Source: Paenibacillus taichungensis
GTDB lineage: Bacteria > Bacillota > Bacilli > Paenibacillales > Paenibacillaceae
DNA length: 64,000 nt
Reading direction: 5' to 3'
Assembly: GCF_013359905.1 (NCBI RefSeq)
Contig: NZ_JABMCC010000101.1
Coordinates: forward strand, 287,329-351,328
Shown: piece by piece, positions 57,621 to 64,000 of the stretch
How positions within the stretch are numbered: position 1 is the stretch's first letter
Layout of the letters: each line of letters opens with the position of its first letter
Notes under the pieces: generated by a model
What the model saw: the letters and a program-made list of their open reading frames with translations, nothing else
What the model was told of the DNA's origin: nothing
Database searches by the model: none
Position numbers and translations under genes: made by a program

Positions 57621-58036
57621 CTCCCAAATCCAAAGAGTCTCTTTTTACTAGTAATCCGAGAACTACATCTATTTTCAAGCTGTGTAAACTCCTTTAGAAT
57701 TCGCGCGAACTTATCTTTCCCCAGAGTACACTTCTTCGATTTCTTGGTTGGTTCATCTTCAAAATAAGCCAACATCAGGTCCATGTCCACACACGCGATA
57801 CTATCTACATTTATTAAACAACCTCTATCCGCCATACGGAATCTGTAGCCACTTGAATTCAAGAAGTCTTCCAAAAACGTTAATGTAGCCACATAAAAGT
57901 AAATATTCTTTTCTGTATGGACAACAACTCTGTAGTCGTCATTCTCCAAATGAGTGATCTCTCTGATTGGCACATTAGTTCCGCCAGTCTTACCGTTTCG
58001 ATCTTTAGAAACCGATAAAGAAACTAACTCATACAC
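57617..58036 (-). CDS. LytTR-domain DNA-binding protein without receiver
   Basis: 139 residues from GTG 58036, with GAGGTGA upstream. The LytTR signature is spread over the protein: ISREITHLENDDYRVVVHT-like first strands, then LTFLEDFLNSSGYRFRMADRGCLINVDSIACVD, as in AgrA DNA-binding domains. No CheY-like receiver with a phosphorylatable Asp precedes it; the protein starts almost at the DNA-binding fold. It is the last gene of the agr-like operon, 21 nt after the peptide gene, and ends inside the terminator. Confidence 0.85.
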   Translation of the reverse strand: MYELVSLSVSKDRNGKTGGTNVPIREITHLENDDYRVVVHTEKNIYFYVATLTFLEDFLNSSGYRFRMADRGCLINVDSIACVDMDLMLAYFEDEPTKKSKKCTLGKDKFARILKEFTQLENRCSSRITSKKRLFGFGR

Positions 58037-58057
58037 AAAATCACCTCATAACATCCA

Positions 58058-58183
58058 CTATTTTTCCAACAATTCTTTAGGTGTGTCGCCTTGATATATA
58101 AAAAGCACGCTCGCAGGTGTAACGATAAGCGCAGCGAGTGAAGCTAGTCCAGTAGCAAGTCCGTATAGGTACCCTTTTTTCAT
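58058..58183 (-). CDS. agrD: AgrD-type autoinducer precursor (Ser-based)
   Basis: 41 residues, too short for most gene callers. Its ATG overlaps the agrB TGA (ATGA), and AAGGAGGTG lies 5 nt upstream. The N-terminal amphipathic/hydrophobic leader (KKGYLYGLATG, ASLAALIVTP) precedes SVLFIYQGDTPKEL. The final TPKEL-type acidic tail is the AgrD C-terminal recognition segment. The ring residue is Ser, not Cys, so the product would be a lactone like that of enterococcal FsrB/GBAP. The likely mature part is around SVLFI or SVLFIY. Confidence 0.78.
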   Translation of the reverse strand: MKKGYLYGLATGLASLAALIVTPASVLFIYQGDTPKELLEK

Positions 58184-58704
58184 CTTTTCACCTCCTTCAA
58201 ATTAATAAGTGTTATACACTGTACGAAAAATGTTACTGCTAATATAGACGACATGAACAAAAAGTTTGTTGCTATTAATATTATCGACAGGAATTTTAAT
58301 TTTGGATAGTGTTTCTGGTCTATCTTAGATTGTTTTTCTATCCTGGAAGGTGCAAATAAGTATGCAAGCAATATGCTCAGGGAGTTAAGTGAGAAAACAG
58401 CCCAGTCCGATATGTCGATAAACGAAATTGCAGTGAACAATGCCGTTGTTACAACAACACATTTATCGCCTGACTTTAAATGAATACCTCCTGATACAAC
58501 GCGCAGCAAGGCAAACGAAACAATAATAACGCATACTTCTTTGAAGCGACCCGTCCATAGACCAATTGAAATCGTTAGAAGAATAATAGCAACTGTATTT
58601 ATCAAAACAGCGATTGTGAAACGAAAAACAGCAATTGATGCTGGGTGATCCGGAACACGTTTTTTTAAACCGACGGCCAAACGTTGGGATATATTCTCAA
58701 TCAT
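58180..58704 (-). CDS. agrB: AgrB-type peptide-processing membrane protease
   Basis: 174 residues with several hydrophobic segments. SGGIHLKSGDKC places His75 and Cys82 exactly seven residues apart, as in the AgrB catalytic pair His77/Cys84 of S. aureus. The enzyme cleaves AgrD and forms the cyclic peptide at the membrane. ATAGGAG lies 6 nt before ATG 58704. It overlaps both its upstream membrane gene and agrD by 4 nt. Confidence 0.9.
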   Translation of the reverse strand: MIENISQRLAVGLKKRVPDHPASIAVFRFTIAVLINTVAIILLTISIGLWTGRFKEVCVIIVSFALLRVVSGGIHLKSGDKCVVVTTALFTAISFIDISDWAVFSLNSLSILLAYLFAPSRIEKQSKIDQKHYPKLKFLSIILIATNFLFMSSILAVTFFVQCITLINLKEVKR

Positions 58705-59324
58705 TCAAAGCTCCTATCCTTCATAACTGAAAAGTAAAGCAGATATCCGAGCGTCACTGCGAATAACAGGACCAACAACATTAGATTATTTACGTAAAGA
58801 ACAAATGAAATAATACATAAAAACAAGACCATCAGAATACTTGTGATAATTTCTTCAAGTTTAAATTTCATCTTTTCAAATGGTACAGATATGCCGTACC
58901 CGAGCTTATACGGTACTACTCCCACTATAAACACGACAATAGCTGTTGCAGTTTGAAGCGCATAGCCGTTGGATACAGTAGATTGCGCGGCCTCTATAGA
59001 ACCAAAAAGGATAAAAGTTAGCGCGGCCTGGATTAATCCAAACCCCGCAAAGCCTGCGAGAGTGACGATAAGCGATCCGATCAGCGGAATTTTAACAACG
59101 ACAGCATAATAGAAGACAAAGATTAGAATATTTATTAAAGGAACGTAGTTGGCTAGTGATAATTCATTCCGCAAAATGAAACTATCAAGGTTCATTAAGA
59201 AAATCACGATTAGCGCCGACCCAGCATATTTGAAAGGTTTGTACCTAAAAATATACATACTGAGTAGGAACCAAGAGAACGCTTCTAGTGTAGAAAAAAA
59301 CATAAATCCAAACGCTTCCTGCAT
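58701..59324 (-). CDS. AgrC-like polytopic membrane protein with no kinase domain
   Basis: 207 residues with six to seven hydrophobic helices (roughly 3-27, 34-52, 58-78, 81-103, 115-135, 155-178, 180-198). The length and topology match the sensor half of AgrC-type receptors. The frame ends at MKDRSFE, with no His-box or ATPase module (no HATPase motifs are present). It overlaps agrB by ATGA. No other kinase gene is seen in the cassette. It may pair with a kinase elsewhere or signal by another route. Confidence 0.72.
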   Translation of the reverse strand: MQEAFGFMFFSTLEAFSWFLLSMYIFRYKPFKYAGSALIVIFLMNLDSFILRNELSLANYVPLINILIFVFYYAVVVKIPLIGSLIVTLAGFAGFGLIQAALTFILFGSIEAAQSTVSNGYALQTATAIVVFIVGVVPYKLGYGISVPFEKMKFKLEEIITSILMVLFLCIISFVLYVNNLMLLVLLFAVTLGYLLYFSVMKDRSFE

Positions 59325-59354
59325 TATTGCTACACCGCCCCAAGAGATAATAAC

Positions 59355-59373
59355 TTATATAGTCATTATATAG
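59355..59373. promoter_or_regulatory. Direct repeats upstream of the agr-like cassette
   Basis: TTATATAG occurs twice with an 11-nt period in the 87-nt gap before the first cassette gene. LytTR proteins bind tandem direct repeats, so this is the best candidate binding site for the cassette's own regulator. Confidence 0.4.
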
Positions 59374-59411
59374 GAGCATGTGGCAATTCCATAGCCAAAT
59401 TCATACAATTT

Positions 59412-59744
59412 TCAGGTGTTAGCTGAAATTATTTCTGCGATTGAAATTTCCCTTTCATCATCTTCTAACAACAGGTTGACCTTATTCATTCGTTGGTTGA
59501 TCCCTACGACAACTCCACTAACTGGTTCGTCGTAAAATGGGTTAAACACCACCAGATCCACACTCACTTTTTCGTTGTAAGATTCGGCTAAAGCACGAAC
59601 GATTTCCTCAATGGCCTGTTCATCCAGAACCGGTTTTCCCTTGCGCTGCTGTTCTCTTTCCTGGTGCAGCATTGCCTCTCTATGTTCCGGCATAATCATC
59701 CTGGATGTCTCATACAACCCGTTATCTTTCAGCCTGCTACGCAT
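59412..59744 (-). CDS. yolD: YolD-like protein
   Basis: 110 residues from ATG 59744 (MRSRLKDNGLYETSRMIMPEH), with AAGGAGG upstream; a longer frame covers the upstream gene. LVVFNPFYDEPVSGVVVGINQRMNKVNLLLEDDEREISI is the YolD family core. In SPbeta-type phages yolD is next to the error-prone polymerase uvrX; no polymerase is present here. It follows the winged-helix gene by 13 nt, so both lie behind the LexA-type box. Confidence 0.85.
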   Translation of the reverse strand: MRSRLKDNGLYETSRMIMPEHREAMLHQEREQQRKGKPVLDEQAIEEIVRALAESYNEKVSVDLVVFNPFYDEPVSGVVVGINQRMNKVNLLLEDDEREISIAEIISANT

Positions 59745-59757
59745 GGCAAACGCCTCC

Positions 59758-60042
59758 TTAGTATTCGGTCCAGTAATCGATGTTGCCAGTTGGTGGAGTA
59801 CGATCCACCTTAGGTCGTTCGCCCTCACGCTCCCAGCCTTCCAAAATGACGATATTAGCTGTGTCTGACTTGTCTTCCCAATGTATGTATTCCGCATCCA
59901 CAAGAGCGTCCAGAGCAGCCATGACATCCGGTTTATGTTTACCTGTTTTAACCGTTAGTTCATGGATTGTTGGAAACCTGCGCCGCCCGCCTTTGTAGTT
60001 ATATAAGATCCGAAGGATCTTTCGTTGATAATCCGTCAACAC
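59758..60042 (-). CDS. Small winged-helix DNA-binding protein
   Basis: 94 residues from GTG 60042 (MLTDYQRKILRIL), with GAGGTGG upstream. LTDYQRKILRILYNYKGGRRRFPTIHELTVKTGKHKPDVMAALDAL is a winged helix of the LexA N-terminal type. The C-terminal residues (RPKVDRTPPTGNIDY) are not recognised. It is transcribed with yolD and is probably an SOS-linked regulator; its function is inferred. Confidence 0.68.
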   Translation of the reverse strand: MLTDYQRKILRILYNYKGGRRRFPTIHELTVKTGKHKPDVMAALDALVDAEYIHWEDKSDTANIVILEGWEREGERPKVDRTPPTGNIDYWTEY

Positions 60043-60060
60043 GTAAACCACCTCGGATTT

Positions 60061-60090
60061 ATTATATACGAATGTATGTTCGTTATTCAA
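60061..60090 (-). promoter_or_regulatory. Promoter with LexA (SOS) box upstream of winged-helix-yolD
   Basis: TTGAAT, 18-nt spacer, TATAAT on the minus strand. The spacer contains CGAACATACATTCG (60069-60082), an imperfect match to the B. subtilis LexA consensus CGAACnnnnGTTCG. DNA damage would induce the pair. Confidence 0.65.
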
Positions 60091-60092
60091 CA

Positions 60093-60135
60093 AAAAAAAG
60101 CTCCATAGGCATTCAAAAACCATGGAGCTTTTTTT
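60093..60135. terminator. Strong bidirectional terminator
   Basis: AAAAAAAGCTCCAT pairs with ATGGAGCTTTTTTT. It ends the minus-strand transcript from 60197-60763 and isolates the LexA-type promoter. Confidence 0.85.
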
Positions 60136-60196
60136 AAATTATCTTATTTTTTTTGAATCTGCCCTATTCGATGGTTTGCGTTACAACTCCTATGCC

Positions 60197-60763
60197 CTAT
60201 AAGATATTTTGCACACCTAATAGATTACTCAGTTGTTTTTGCAAAACCTTTCTAAAATTCCTTATGTCTGACAGCATCTCATCTGCTTTATTAGTATTAA
60301 CAGCGCTCAAATCTGAAGTTTCTACTAGTATGGTTGCAGACAATAACAACATTTCTTCGATGGTTTCTAGAATTTCTTGTTCAAAATAAATACTTACACC
60401 TGCGTAGTAAGTAGCAAAAGAAGCTAATACCTCATCTATTTCGTTTACGTCCGACAATTTATATTCATTTCCGTTTCCTAATCTTCCAAGCTCGTAGGTT
60501 ACTTTTGTAACATAAGAAAACAATTCCTTTATAATTTCTGAACGATCATTATGTAATTTACTATTTCTTATTTGATGTAGCTGTAGTTCTCTTTGTATTT
60601 CAGATTTATATTGCTCTACTGATTTGTTTAACTCGGATTTATGTGACTCGACATTTTTAGTTAACCAGCTAGAAAATATAGATTTAGCAAGCCAGCTAGC
60701 CCCAGCAACAATAACAGCGGTTTGTCCTATCTCAGTGATAACTTCTGACACTACACCCATCAT
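60197..60763 (-). CDS. Autonomous prophage cargo gene: membrane anchor plus coiled coil
   Basis: 188 residues from ATG 60763 (MMGVVSEVITEIG). One hydrophobic helix (about residues 10-29, IGQTAVIVAGASWLAKSIF) is followed by charged coiled coil (ESHKSELNKSVEQYKSEIQRELQLHQIR) and a helical C-terminal part. I do not recognise the family. It lies between two terminators, after the endolysin gene, in the position of phage morons; exclusion or host-defence roles are possible. Confidence 0.62.
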   Translation of the reverse strand: MMGVVSEVITEIGQTAVIVAGASWLAKSIFSSWLTKNVESHKSELNKSVEQYKSEIQRELQLHQIRNSKLHNDRSEIIKELFSYVTKVTYELGRLGNGNEYKLSDVNEIDEVLASFATYYAGVSIYFEQEILETIEEMLLLSATILVETSDLSAVNTNKADEMLSDIRNFRKVLQKQLSNLLGVQNIL

Positions 60764-60786
60764 ATCACCATCCCCAAGAAAAATAA

Positions 60787-60818
60787 TGGGACTGCCAACA
60801 TCATGCCAGCAGTCCCGT
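60787..60818 (-). terminator. Terminator of the lysis genes
   Basis: GGGACTGC pairs with GCAGTCCC around a 16-nt loop, followed by TTATTTTT on the minus strand. It lies just after the endolysin stop. Confidence 0.8.
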
Positions 60819-60857
60819 TTACCGATGCTCTCGGATTTGATTGCAATATTACCACAA

Positions 60858-61484
60858 TTATCCTTTCTGAACAACATTGTTTAGCAACCTACTGACTACT
60901 ACAGCCATTTCTTCGCGAGTGATCTGCGCTCCTGGTCTTGTGCCATCGAAATAACCTTTCTTCGTCACTTCTTCCCAAACTGTCTCAGCCCATTTGCTTG
61001 GCACGTTAATATCCCTCTCTTGCGTCAATGGCTTTCCCTCCTTCGAATCCTTTGTGTTAAATAGATCCAGTTCGGCCTGTCTGCGCCGCACCAGACCCTT
61101 CAGAACTGTTCCGCTCGACTTGTTATACTTGGTGATGACGTCTGCAATCTGCGCTATTGTACGTCCGTTACAGAGTGACTTGAGATTCCCTGGACCTGTG
61201 TTGTAGCAAAAGCTAGTGAGAGCATCAAATTGATTTTGCGTGAGCTTGTCCGTAACCGGAACGTAAGATGGGTTATTTACATATGCCTCGTATTTAGCCA
61301 GGTCAGTAATTAGCATGGCGTCAGCCTGCGCCTGTGTGATCTTCTGTCCTTGTTTTACGTCCTCCCCATAATGCCCCCAACCGATTGTCCAATACTTTTC
61401 AGTTTGTACTGGCTTGTACGCTGTGAGTTTGCATCCTTCAAACAATTTAATCAGAGCAATTCCTGTATTAGATATTTTACGCAT
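60858..61484 (-). CDS. Phage endolysin, GH24 lysozyme with SLH-like C-terminal domain
   Basis: 208 residues. The N-terminal 140 residues are a T4-lysozyme-type domain: KLFEGCKLTAYKP with catalytic Glu16 and TIGWGH (33-38), then FDALTSFCYNTGPG. The C-terminal 50 residues (WAETVWEEVTKKGYFDGTRPGAQITREEMAVVVSRLL) look like an SLH-type binding repeat. GGGGTG precedes the start. It follows the holin by 25 nt. Confidence 0.9.
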   Translation of the reverse strand: MRKISNTGIALIKLFEGCKLTAYKPVQTEKYWTIGWGHYGEDVKQGQKITQAQADAMLITDLAKYEAYVNNPSYVPVTDKLTQNQFDALTSFCYNTGPGNLKSLCNGRTIAQIADVITKYNKSSGTVLKGLVRRRQAELDLFNTKDSKEGKPLTQERDINVPSKWAETVWEEVTKKGYFDGTRPGAQITREEMAVVVSRLLNNVVQKG

Positions 61485-61509
61485 GATTTAAAACACCCCA
61501 TTCTTTATA

Positions 61510-61977
61510 TTAGACTGCTGGTTTTTGAGTCGTATCATCTTGCGGTGGATCTGGTAGGTTTGGATTAGTAGGCACTTCGCTTTTCGATTCAAAGATTTTA
61601 ACTGCATTACGAAGGACATCAGGCATCGGGACACCCATACGTCCTAAGTTTTCCGTTATAGACAACAGCTCGTTTGCTAAATAGAAGAAGATAACAGCAT
61701 CTTGAATGAGCCCTGTTCCTCCGGTCACGATAATATCAACAAAATGTGAAATGGTGATCACCAGAAAAATAGCTGCTTTCCGAGCAATCCCTTCAAAGCC
61801 TACTCGGCTACGCAGCTCATGTTTGATCCAGGCCGCTGCCCAACCAGTCACCCAATCTACAACAACAAATATCAGTAGTATATTAATCAAAATTCCCCAG
61901 CCTCCAAAGAGGTATCCCGCGCCAGCCCCCATAGCAGCAGATACCATTTTAATGACATTAGACATCCCCTCTTGCAT
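61510..61977 (-). CDS. Phage holin
   Basis: 155 residues. GYLFGGWGILINILLIFVVVDWVTGWAAAWIKHELRSRVGFEGIARKAAIFLVITISHFVDI holds the two to three membrane helices of the toxin-secretion/phage-lysis holin family (phage A118/Cph1 type). The C terminus is Pro- and Asp-rich. It lies just upstream of the endolysin, as in typical lysis modules. Confidence 0.92.
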   Translation of the reverse strand: MQEGMSNVIKMVSAAMGAGAGYLFGGWGILINILLIFVVVDWVTGWAAAWIKHELRSRVGFEGIARKAAIFLVITISHFVDIIVTGGTGLIQDAVIFFYLANELLSITENLGRMGVPMPDVLRNAVKIFESKSEVPTNPNLPDPPQDDTTQKPAV

Positions 61978-61999
61978 AGCGAACCCCCACTTTCTCTTT

Positions 62000-62188
62000 C
62001 TATTTATCTGTATCTTTATCTGAAACCAATCCCGCTAAGGCATCGCCTACCAACTGATCTACAGCCTGCAAAAGCTCTTCCTGCTTTTCTGCTGGAACCA
62101 TTCCAAGAAACAATGAAATTATTTCGGCAATCTCTTCAACTGGCCGTGAAATATCAGCCGTTATCACTACTTGATGTGTCGCCTTCAA
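62000..62188 (-). CDS. Small phage protein of unknown function
   Basis: 62 residues from TTG 62188, with AAGGAGGTGAG upstream. Mostly helical with an acidic C terminus (VSDKDTDK). It lies between the stalk-domain gene and the holin. No family is recognised. Confidence 0.6.
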   Translation of the reverse strand: MKATHQVVITADISRPVEEIAEIISLFLGMVPAEKQEELLQAVDQLVGDALAGLVSDKDTDK

Positions 62189-62217
62189 TGTCTCACCTCC
62201 TTTCGGGCATAAAAAAA

Positions 62218-62238
62218 GAGCCCGTGGGTAACGGACTC
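62218..62238 (-). terminator. Terminator after the stalk-domain gene
   Basis: GAGTCCGT pairs with ACGGGCTC around TACCC, followed by TTTTTTT on the minus strand. It lies 18 nt after the stop. Confidence 0.8.
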
Positions 62239-62255
62239 ATTGTGTGGGTAATATG

Positions 62256-62816
62256 TTATTTGATTGCTGCCAAAGCAGCTTCCGCTAAAGCTATATCAGC
62301 TTTTGTTGAAGCGATCCTTTCATCATAACCAGCGAGCTGGGCCTCGCGCTCTTTGATTAAAGCGTCATCCGCCCCAACTGATTTTAAACGATTAACCTCA
62401 GCTGCTACCTCGTCACGCTCTTTTAAATTTGGAGCAAGCATACGATCCTTCAATATTGACAATGTTTCTTCCAAGCTCGCCTTTGATCGGCCAGCATATT
62501 TATTTTCAGAGACTTGCGAGGATGAAGTATTATCATCCAGTTCAGCAGGTTCCTGGCTAGTCGTTACTGTGATGGTTTTTCCACTCACTTTTATATCAGC
62601 CCCTAATGCTTCAGATATTCCACGGACGGGAATATTAGCTTTTCCGTCAATGATAGCACCTTTATCCGATAAAGCCTTTCCATCAACTATTACCGAATAT
62701 TCCCCGGTTACTTTCTTTCCAACCATAGACTTAATTGTCTCGGCAAATGCCCCGGATGATGTCGAAAGGACAAATCCGATTAAAACCCCACCGACTAAGT
62801 ACGCTACTTTTTTCAT
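62256..62816 (-). CDS. Stalk-domain (copper amine oxidase N-terminal-like) secreted protein
   Basis: 186 residues. The N terminus is a signal peptide (MKKVAYLVGGVLIGFVLSTSSGAFA). Residues about 35-90 (YSVIVDGKALSDKGAIIDGKANIPVRGISEALGA) form a stalk-type domain that is common in Paenibacillus secreted proteins. A charged helical C-terminal part follows. GCGGAGG precedes the start. It is unusual in a phage lysis region and may be a late virion or conversion gene. Confidence 0.75.
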   Translation of the reverse strand: MKKVAYLVGGVLIGFVLSTSSGAFAETIKSMVGKKVTGEYSVIVDGKALSDKGAIIDGKANIPVRGISEALGADIKVSGKTITVTTSQEPAELDDNTSSSQVSENKYAGRSKASLEETLSILKDRMLAPNLKERDEVAAEVNRLKSVGADDALIKEREAQLAGYDERIASTKADIALAEAALAAIK

Positions 62817-62866
62817 AAATGTATCCTCCGCTTAATGGTATATGGTTCATTTTTCCTATAATACCA

Positions 62867-64000
62867 TTACGCCGATGAAGTTGGGAAGGTTCCTCCCCAG
62901 TTTGAAGCGCCTGATAAGCCGTGATTGTGTGTTGGCAATGTTACGGAGTGGGTATGACCGATTGGTGATTTTCCGCTTAATGAATTCCAAATTGAATCCA
63001 ACTCAGCGCGCAGCCCTGAAATATTCCCGATGCTTAGATTCAATCCAGTAACGGTGCTGTTAAATGCCACTGTGCTACGGAATTCAGCAGGACCAGCAAC
63101 GATTGGTGCGCCTTGTAACCTTATTGGGTTACCTGTATTGTTCGATCCGAGGAATAAGTCATTAGCAAAGATGGTCAGCTGACCCGAGTTTTGATATGAA
63201 TTAATCTCCCCCGCAAAAGCTCCAGCCGAACCGTAAAATGAAATCGCAGCAATTTCATCGTTGGAACCAGTAGTGATTCGTATCCGGTTTCTGTTATTCC
63301 CATCGTATGTTCGAAAACCGTTTATATCCTGTTCAATTCTCCGCCCATTGGCTGCCGTTCGGATCAATGCCCCTGTAATTGTTCCGCCTTCGATCTCGTT
63401 TCCTATAATCTTCGATGCTTTAATTACAGAGGTGAGCATCTCAGAATTTTCTATTTCCCCGGTCAACTTAATGGACCGTGCCACTACATTGCCCTGCATA
63501 TCCACACGAAACGGCGCTTGGTTGTAATCTGCATGACCAGAGCTGATTCCCTGTGTGTTGATTTTGGTGACCAGGTTCCCGCTGCCGATGACCATAGAAA
63601 CGAAATCCCCGAGAACGCCCCTTATAGCCTCCGCCACAATGCCCTGCGCTGTAATGGCGACCCTTGCAGTTATTCCCCGGTCTGTTGTGAGCATTAGCCC
63701 GTCAGACGTCAGAATGACCTGATTCCGTGCGTCTGTTTGGCTTTGCAGCACAATACCCCGCTGATCGTAAATGATTTGTGTCTTGGAATTATTGATATCA
63801 ATAACAGCCTGCTTGGCGAATGTCTCAAACACATCCGTTCGGATCTTACCGCCAGATAGCAAGTCATTCATGATCCGTTTGGATCGTTCCAGGTCGGCAA
63901 TGATGTCGTCATAATCCTGAACCTTGAAGTTGGCCAGAACTACCTGAGTATGCTTGTCCATCGAAAATGGATACTCCGTCATTTCCATGACCCGCATTTC
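62867..64000 (-). CDS. Phage tail fibre/tail-tip protein (5' end outside the window)
   Basis: The frame is open at the right edge; the in-frame ATG at 63997 need not be the start. At least 377 residues are visible. Beta-strand-rich repeats (SGNLVTKINTQGISSGHADYN, GGTITGALIRTAANGRR) and a C-terminal HTHSVTLPTHNHG, the His-rich motif of tail-fibre tips, identify a phage tail protein. The downstream stalk-domain gene begins 51 nt after the stop. Confidence 0.85.
   Translation of the reverse strand, partial: EMRVMEMTEYPFSMDKHTQVVLANFKVQDYDDIIADLERSKRIMNDLLSGGKIRTDVFETFAKQAVIDINNSKTQIIYDQRGIVLQSQTDARNQVILTSDGLMLTTDRGITARVAITAQGIVAEAIRGVLGDFVSMVIGSGNLVTKINTQGISSGHADYNQAPFRVDMQGNVVARSIKLTGEIENSEMLTSVIKASKIIGNEIEGGTITGALIRTAANGRRIEQDINGFRTYDGNNRNRIRITTGSNDEIAAISFYGSAGAFAGEINSYQNSGQLTIFANDLFLGSNNTGNPIRLQGAPIVAGPAEFRSTVAFNSTVTGLNLSIGNISGLRAELDSIWNSLSGKSPIGHTHSVTLPTHNHGLSGASNWGGTFPTSSA

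Noticed and set aside
1..64000. Search for CRISPR arrays, tRNA, rRNA and insertion sequences
   Set aside because: No repeat-spacer array, cloverleaf, rRNA or transposase with terminal repeats was seen by eye. A short or degenerate element could be missed; a tRNAscan or CRISPR search would settle it.

Overview
The window comes from a Gram-positive, endospore-forming, flagellated bacterium of the order Bacillales, most probably Paenibacillus. The support is gene order that closely follows the B. subtilis rpsP-to-fla/che region, a FapR-controlled fatty-acid operon, sporulation gene ylbJ, and a small ORF with a paeninodin-type leader. The genus call is an inference from gene content; no database was searched.

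Layout: (1) 1-6350, minus strand, is the start of the flagellar operon (flgB-flgC-fliE-fliF-fliG-fliH-fliI-fliJ). (2) 6351-7337 is a gene-poor, AT-rich gap where B. subtilis carries codY. (3) 7338-16571 holds hslU, hslV, trmFO, topA, dprA, sucD and sucC, all on the minus strand. (4) 16572-22410 is a block interrupting the ancestral sucC/ylqH junction: an OhrR-type regulator, comM, a nitroreductase, a secreted repeat protein and an orphan RiPP-like precursor. (5) 22411-37466 carries yraN, ylqH, ylqG-like, rnhB, rbgA, lepB, rplS, trmD, rimM, khpA, rpsP, ffh, ylxM and ftsY, with a polysaccharide deacetylase, an FG-GAP-like protein and a hemolysin-III protein inserted. (6) 37542-48156 holds smc, rnc and the fapR-plsX-fabH-fabD-fabG-acpP-fabF cluster. 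(7) 48553-54903 holds rpmF, yceD, tmcAL, ylbL, ylbJ, coaD and rsmD. (8) 54904-57400 is AT-rich accessory DNA. (9) 57401-64000 is the right-hand part of a prophage.

The prophage segment reads on the minus strand from a tail protein through a stalk-domain protein, holin and GH24 endolysin to a cargo zone. That zone has an autonomous membrane/coiled-coil gene, a winged-helix plus yolD pair behind a LexA-type box, and a compact four-gene Agr-like peptide-signalling cassette. The cassette contains a six- or seven-helix membrane protein related in form to the AgrC sensor but with no kinase domain, AgrB, a 41-residue AgrD-type precursor with Ser where most have Cys, and a LytTR DNA-binding protein with no receiver domain. 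The genes are joined by 4-nt overlaps and end at a strong terminator. A phage-borne agr-like cassette with no kinase or receiver is the most unusual system in the window.

The remaining genes are ordinary housekeeping genes: protein targeting (ffh, ftsY, lepB), ribosome assembly (rbgA, rimM, trmD, rpsP, rplS, rpmF), lipid synthesis (fap/fab/plsX), chromosome condensation (smc), the TCA cycle (sucCD) and motility.
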